From contig QCCF01000001.1 of assembly GCA_003281365.1 (NCBI GenBank), positions 124,001 to 188,000 of the forward strand: a stretch of DNA of 64,000 nucleotides, read 5' to 3'. Positions 60,029 to 64,000 of this stretch are shown in pieces. Within the stretch, counting starts at the first letter, position 1. Each line of letters starts with the position of its first letter. A program made the translations under genes and the position numbers. A model generated the notes under the pieces. The model ran no database searches and was not told the origin of the DNA. It saw only the letters and a program-made list of their open reading frames with translations. The stretch is from Prochlorococcus sp. AG-347-K18. GTDB taxonomy: Bacteria; Cyanobacteriota; Cyanobacteriia; PCC-6307; Cyanobiaceae.

Positions 60029-60655
60029 ATGAATATTAAAGAAGATTCTTTTTCTAACTTACTTCTAAAAGAATCTTTTTTTTTACTCATAAACCCGGAA
60101 GATAATATTTACTCAAATACTTATATAAGAAATTCATTTTTTAAAGAATTAGGAACCTTAGTAAAATTAGGATTAAAAAATATTGAAATAAGTTGGTCAA
60201 ACAACGAAAAGTGGTTTGATTTTGTATCCGAAATCAAACTCAATTTTCCACAAATTAATTTAGGCTCTGCCTCCATAGTTAATAAGCAATCAATAGAAGA
60301 TTCATTAAAAATTGGATTAAATTTTTCTATGATGAAATTTTGGGATAAAGATCTTTTTAATTATTCGAAGTCAAAAAATTATTTATTAATACCTGGAATT
60401 AAAAATTTAAAAGATCTTGAGGAAGCGATAAATTTAAATTGCAACATTATCAAAATTTATCCAATAAAAAGTAAAGCTAGTTCCATAGATATACTCAACT
60501 TTGAAAGTATTGATTTCATTGCTGCTGGAGGCCTATCAATCAATGATGTAAAAACTTATCAATCTTTAGGATATAAAGCAATCGTGATTGGAGATAAAGG
60601 TATTATTAAAAAAAAATTTGATCCAAAAATATATGAATGGCTCAAAAATAATTAA
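60029..60655 (+). CDS. KDPG/KHG aldolase-like protein (Eda family)
   Basis: A 208-residue TIM-barrel protein of the Eda family: IEIS with E53, LLIPGI, the Schiff-base lysine in IIKIYP (K142) and AAGGLSINDVKTYQSLG. The catalytic pair E45/K133 of E. coli Eda is represented, but R49 is replaced (S57) and the GAGT motif reads GSAS. Aldol cleavage of KDPG or a related keto-acid is possible, but the substrate may differ. No Edd gene lies in the window. It follows ftsH by 19 bases and may share its transcript. Confidence 0.8.
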   Translation: MNIKEDSFSNLLLKESFFLLINPEDNIYSNTYIRNSFFKELGTLVKLGLKNIEISWSNNEKWFDFVSEIKLNFPQINLGSASIVNKQSIEDSLKIGLNFSMMKFWDKDLFNYSKSKNYLLIPGIKNLKDLEEAINLNCNIIKIYPIKSKASSIDILNFESIDFIAAGGLSINDVKTYQSLGYKAIVIGDKGIIKKKFDPKIYEWLKNN

Positions 60656-60688
60656 ATCAAAGAAAATATAATTTATTTAACAAAACTA

Positions 60689-61786
60689 CTAATTATCGAT
60701 TAAGCCACATTGAGCTTGATTCAATAGTAAATGATCAGCAAGTACTAAAGCTACCATAGCATCAACCATAGGAACTGCTCTTGGTAGAACGCATGGATCA
60801 TGTCTCCCTTTTGCTTTCATCAAAACTTCTTTTCCTTCAGCATTTACTGTTTTCTGTTCTTTCCCGATAGTTGCTGTAGGTTTAAAAGCTATCTTCATCT
60901 CAATATTTTCGCCATTACTTATTCCTCCCTGTATACCGCCTGAATTATTGGATATTGTTCTTAACTTCCTAATGTCATCAGATTTAATGAAGGCATCATT
61001 ATGTTCGCTTCCTTTTAAGTAAGTTCCGGGGAAACCTGAACCTATTTCAAAGCCTTTTGTGGCAGGCAAAGACATCAAAGCCTTCGCTAAATCAGCTTCT
61101 AATTTATCAAAAACAGGCATTCCAAGACCAGAAGGGACATTTCTTACTAGACATTCAATAACACCGCCACAAGAGTCTCCTTGACGCTTTAATTGCTTAA
61201 TTCTCTCTATCATTTCTGCTGATACCTGTTCATCAGGACACCTAACAATATTAGAATCTATTTTGTTGAGAGAAATTTTTTCTTTATTTATATCAGAATC
61301 AATATCATGTATACGTTTTACCCAAGATAGTATTTCAGTGTTACAGAAGTTTTTTAATAATTGTTTTGCTACAGCACCAGCAGCTACTCTTCCAATTGTT
61401 TCTCTTGCAGAGGCTCTACCACCACCAGAACTTGCCTGAATTCCATATTTCAGATGATATGTACCATCTGCATGAGAAGGTCTAAATACTTGATCCAAAT
61501 TATCATAATCTCCTGGTCTTTGATCCTTGTTTCTTACCAACATCGCTATTGGAGTTCCAAGTGTTAACCCTCCCTTTATTCCACTCAATATTTCAAGTTT
61601 ATCTTCTTCATTTCTTGGTGTTGTAATATCACTTTGGCCAGGTCTGCGCCTATCTAATTCATTTTGTATAAGGCTTATATCTACTTTTAACTTAGGGGGA
61701 CATCCATCAAGGATAACTCCCACTGCACCACCATGTGATTCTCCAAAAGTACTAACACGAAAAATTTTTCCAAAACTACTACTCAT
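60689..61786 (-). CDS. aroC: Chorismate synthase
   Basis: AroC makes chorismate using reduced FMN. The 365-residue protein has [33 protein letters not shown], the [28 protein letters not shown] core and the C-terminal [18 protein letters not shown]. All FMN- and EPSP-binding residues appear present. It lies 33 bases from the aldolase gene, convergent, and diverges from none. Confidence 0.97.
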   Translation of the reverse strand: MSSSFGKIFRVSTFGESHGGAVGVILDGCPPKLKVDISLIQNELDRRRPGQSDITTPRNEEDKLEILSGIKGGLTLGTPIAMLVRNKDQRPGDYDNLDQVFRPSHADGTYHLKYGIQASSGGGRASARETIGRVAAGAVAKQLLKNFCNTEILSWVKRIHDIDSDINKEKISLNKIDSNIVRCPDEQVSAEMIERIKQLKRQGDSCGGVIECLVRNVPSGLGMPVFDKLEADLAKALMSLPATKGFEIGSGFPGTYLKGSEHNDAFIKSDDIRKLRTISNNSGGIQGGISNGENIEMKIAFKPTATIGKEQKTVNAEGKEVLMKAKGRHDPCVLPRAVPMVDAMVALVLADHLLLNQAQCGLIDN

Positions 61787-61844
61787 AGAAATATCAAATG
61801 TTTTATCTATATATAAACATTATATGAAACCAATTGAAAATTAA

Positions 61845-61874
61845 ACAAAAAAAAAGCCCCCTAAAAGGGGACTT
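61845..61874 (-). terminator. Rho-independent terminator of psbA
   Basis: On the minus strand a stem CCCC/GGGG, flanked by AAG/CTT pairs with one mismatch, around a TTTTA loop, is followed by at least nine T residues. It lies 21 bases after the psbA stop. Confidence 0.85.
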
Positions 61875-61894
61875 TAAATTTAAGAACTTTAAGC

Positions 61895-62977
61895 TTAACC
61901 GATAGCTGGAGCTGAAAGAGCTACTGTTGTAGACTCAGCTGCTGCTAGATCAAGTGGGAAGTTGTGAGCGTTACGCTCGTGCATTACTTCCATACCTAGG
62001 TTTGCTCTGTTAAGAACGTCACCCCATGTAGGAACAATCTTACCGTTTGCATCAACAACTGACTGGTTGAAGTTGAAACCGTTAAGGTTAAATGCCATTG
62101 TGCAGATACCCATTGAAGTTAACCATACACAAACAACTGGGAATACAGCTAGGAAGAAGTGAAGACTTCTGCTGTTGTTGAAACTTGCATATTGGAAGAT
62201 TAAACGACCGAAGTAGCCATGAGCTGCAACGATGTTATATGTTTCCTCTTCTTGTCCGAACTTGTAACCATAGTTCTGAGACTCTGTCTCAGTTGTTTCT
62301 CTGATTAGAGATGAAGTAACAAGTGAACCATGCATAGCTGAGAATAAAGATCCTCCGAACATACCAGCAACACCAGCCATGTGGAATGGGTGCATAAGAA
62401 TGTTGTGCTCTGCCTGGAAAACGAACATGAAGTTGAATGTTCCAGAGATACCTAGAGGCATTCCGTCAGAGAATGAACCTTGACCGAATGGGTATACAAG
62501 AAATACTGCGAAAGCTGCTGAAACTGGTGCAGAATATGCAACACAGATCCAAGGACGCATACCTAAACGGTATGAAAGCTCCCACTGTCTTCCCATGTAT
62601 GCTGAGATACCAATTAGGAAGTGGAAAATTACAAGCTGGTAAGGACCACCATTGTATAACCACTCATCTACAGTTGCTGCTTCCCAAATTGGGTAGAAGT
62701 GTAGACCAATAGCGTTAGATGAAGGAACAACTGCACCTGAGATGATGTTGTTTCCATATAGGAATGAACCAGCGACTGGTTCTCTAATTCCGTCGATGTC
62801 TACTGGTGGTGCTGCGATGAATGCAACGATGAAGCAAGCCGCTGCTGTAAGTAGGCATGGAATCATTAAGACGCCGAACCAACCAACATAAATTCTGTTG
62901 TTAGTTGATGTTACCCACTCACAAAACTGTGGCCAACCTTTTAACAGCGAAGAACGCTGCTGCTGAATAGTTGTCAT
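61895..62977 (-). CDS. psbA: Photosystem II D1 protein
   Basis: D1 is the reaction-centre subunit holding P680, pheophytin, QB and most ligands of the Mn cluster. The 360-residue protein has the five helices, Q131 (equivalent to position 130 in Thermosynechococcus, the low-light D1:1 type), and Mn ligands H333, E334, H338, D343 and the C-terminal Ala after processing at [10 protein letters not shown]. The tail shows the 15-residue cleaved extension. Codon use is biased to higher GC, as in the other highly expressed genes. Its short leader holds palindromes; a terminator follows. Confidence 0.99.
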   Translation of the reverse strand: MTTIQQQRSSLLKGWPQFCEWVTSTNNRIYVGWFGVLMIPCLLTAAACFIVAFIAAPPVDIDGIREPVAGSFLYGNNIISGAVVPSSNAIGLHFYPIWEAATVDEWLYNGGPYQLVIFHFLIGISAYMGRQWELSYRLGMRPWICVAYSAPVSAAFAVFLVYPFGQGSFSDGMPLGISGTFNFMFVFQAEHNILMHPFHMAGVAGMFGGSLFSAMHGSLVTSSLIRETTETESQNYGYKFGQEEETYNIVAAHGYFGRLIFQYASFNNSRSLHFFLAVFPVVCVWLTSMGICTMAFNLNGFNFNQSVVDANGKIVPTWGDVLNRANLGMEVMHERNAHNFPLDLAAAESTTVALSAPAIG

Positions 62978-62992
62978 GAGTTCGTAAAGTAT

Positions 62993-63044
62993 GTCTCTAG
63001 TACGAGACGTGTATATAAAAACGGAAAAAATTTCCGCTTCGAAG
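62993..63044 (-). promoter_or_regulatory. psbA promoter and 5' leader with palindromes
   Basis: On the minus strand, TATATA at 63012-63017 is a likely -10 box, about 35 bases before the ATG. Around it lie GTCTC-TAGTAC-GAGAC (62993-63008, at the RNA start) and CGGAAA-AAA-TTTCCG with CTTCGAAG (63022-63044, upstream). The leader hairpin could modulate D1 translation or mRNA decay; the upstream palindromes could bind a regulator. No -35 consensus is evident. Confidence 0.5.
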
Positions 63045-63165
63045 ATTTTAGACCAAAATCGCTAAAAATGTGTAAATATCATCTATTTAAGTAAACTTAT
63101 TTTTTGAAAAATAAAAGAAAAGAACTTCCATGTCTTAATATTTTCTTAATTATTGAGGATTCAAC

Positions 63166-63294
63166 TTGGTAAAAATTGAATGGCTTCTCAATGGAAAAAG
63201 ATCGAGTGAGGTAGTTTCCCTAAGAGAGGCTAAGCATAGAAGACTGCAATTAGAGGCTTTTGGAGCTACTATATATTGGAGCGAGAGAATTTAG
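63166..63294 (+). CDS. Conserved 42-residue protein, function unknown
   Basis: A short gene below usual cut-offs: TTG 63166 to TAG 63294, with GAGG at 63155-63158 as ribosome site, seven bases before the start. The sequence runs KIEWLLNGKRSSEVVSLREA, then KHRRLQLEAFGATIYWSERI, soluble and basic. I recall similarly sized conserved cyanobacterial proteins ending in YWSER, but no function. It is divergent from psbA, 188 bases away. Confidence 0.72.
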   Translation: MVKIEWLLNGKRSSEVVSLREAKHRRLQLEAFGATIYWSERI

Positions 63295-63410
63295 GTTTTT
63301 AAAGTTTAAGTATTTGAAAAAAAATAAAAATATTGAATATTAAATAAACTTATCTATTAAATAAAAAATACTTATTAAACGTCAGCAATTTATTGTTCTG
63401 GTTTCTTAAT

Positions 63411-64000
63411 TTAAAGGCTTTCAAACTCTTTTACCCATTTTTTTTTAGAATAGATAACTTCTTTTTTTGTATAGCTCATGGCAATTTTTTTTTCCTTATA
63501 AGCGACTTCGCCAATAAAAACAGGCCAAATCAATTGGTCTCCATCATATTTATGAATTATTCCTCGGCTATCAAGAAATAATGGATCTCCTTTTTTAATC
63601 ATTTTCCAATCTTGGTTTATTCTCTCAGGATGAATTAGGCCATCAATATCTCCTTTTTCATCTCTTGGATAATCTATACTCCCTTGATGAACATGAACAA
63701 CTAATTCCTTTGGTAATTCTATAATGTTGTTTTTTAATTTATCTATCTCTTCCCTTAGGGAACTTATAATTATCAAAAATCTATCTATAATTATTGGATC
63801 ATAAAAATTCTGGGCTACAGCTCCTATTTCAATAACTAGACCACAAGGCCAAGCTTCTACAAGAAAGCCTGTTTGTGCTTTATCTTTTTCGTGTAAATAA
63901 ATAGGCAATCCAAATTTGTTCTGCAGTAATGCAGCTAAACAAAAATCTTTGAATCTCCTCCCATACATGACAATACTTGTACCCATATTTGCGGTTGTAG
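63411..64000 (-). CDS. Aspartoacylase-like protein (AspA/AstE family), cut by window edge
   Basis: The 3' part (about 197 codons) of a minus-strand gene that runs off the right edge. The first visible residues read TTANMGTSIVMYGRR, the TTxNMG motif of aspartoacylases/succinylglutamate desuccinylases; zinc ligands sit just outside the window. WPCGLVIEIGA with the catalytic glutamate and HVHQGSIDYPRDE fit the family. It hydrolyses N-acyl amino acids; cyanobacterial copies have no proven role. An ATG at 63986 is internal to the motif and is not the true start. Confidence 0.87.
   Translation of the reverse strand, partial: TTANMGTSIVMYGRRFKDFCLAALLQNKFGLPIYLHEKDKAQTGFLVEAWPCGLVIEIGAVAQNFYDPIIIDRFLIIISSLREEIDKLKNNIIELPKELVVHVHQGSIDYPRDEKGDIDGLIHPERINQDWKMIKKGDPLFLDSRGIIHKYDGDQLIWPVFIGEVAYKEKKIAMSYTKKEVIYSKKKWVKEFESL

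Noticed and set aside
62437-62712. Plus-strand frame across psbA
   Set aside because: It is antisense to the invariant D1 sequence and has no ribosome site or motif.

Overview
The window is AT-rich, densely packed cyanobacterial chromosome with short intergenic gaps and many small conserved cyanobacterial genes. Photosystem II genes (psbA, psbO, psbH, psbI, psbK, psbN), chlD, crtR, ntcA, amt1, the very low GC and the tight packing point to a high-light-adapted Prochlorococcus marinus. This assignment rests on gene content and composition only; no database search was possible. No prophage, insertion sequence, CRISPR array, integrase or rRNA operon was seen, and no gene-free gap exceeds about 250 bases. 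The region reads as conserved core backbone rather than a genomic island.

Layout. 1-4.6 kb: a cut-off YvcK-like gene, then an MlaF/MlaD lipid-transport pair and chlD. 4.6-12.1 kb: folK, a Nudix hydrolase, DNA photolyase, a DegT aminotransferase, a thioredoxin-like protein, fabI, hisB and a carotenoid oxygenase. 12.1-17.3 kb: an ITPase, a phosphohexomutase, a RecB-like nuclease, a YgfZ/GcvT-like protein, pyrE and a CAT-anticodon tRNA. 17.3-29.3 kb: a CNNM-type CBS protein, a Gfo/Idh oxidoreductase, psbK, tgt, cobS, an orphan histidine kinase, a DUF3155 protein, an esterase, purH, DoxX, ispH and amt1. 29.3-37.1 kb: sfsA, murJ, two small proteins, tRNA-Arg, glyA, cinA, leuC and leuD. 37.1-46.7 kb: psbI, psbN, psbH, pth, small proteins, ntcA with two genes downstream, a CobO-like protein, dcd, thyX, a txlA-like thioredoxin, glmM and trmB. 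46.7-54.6 kb: ileS, a Ycf66-like protein, tRNA-Leu, crtR, gatC, a 3-methyladenine glycosylase, pyrB and small proteins. 54.6-64 kb: coaBC, psbO, sat, ftsH, a KDPG-aldolase-like gene, aroC, psbA, a 42-residue protein and a cut-off aspartoacylase.

How the genes work together. The photosynthesis genes cover PSII core and assembly subunits, the oxygen-evolving extrinsic protein, an FtsH protease of the type used in D1 turnover, chlorophyll synthesis (chlD) and xanthophyll synthesis (crtR). Nitrogen control is visible as ntcA plus strong NtcA-type sites in front of both amt1 and ntcA itself. The rest is nucleotide, amino-acid, cofactor, lipid and envelope metabolism.

Points deserving a second look are two genes with no conventional start codon in frame (cobS, crtR), a CobO-like protein that has lost its P-loop next to ntcA, a KDPG-aldolase-like protein lacking an active-site arginine, a run of hairpins before the DUF3155 gene, and four genes of under 55 codons (psbK, psbI, psbN and a 42-residue protein). 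I found no convincing wholly new multi-gene system.
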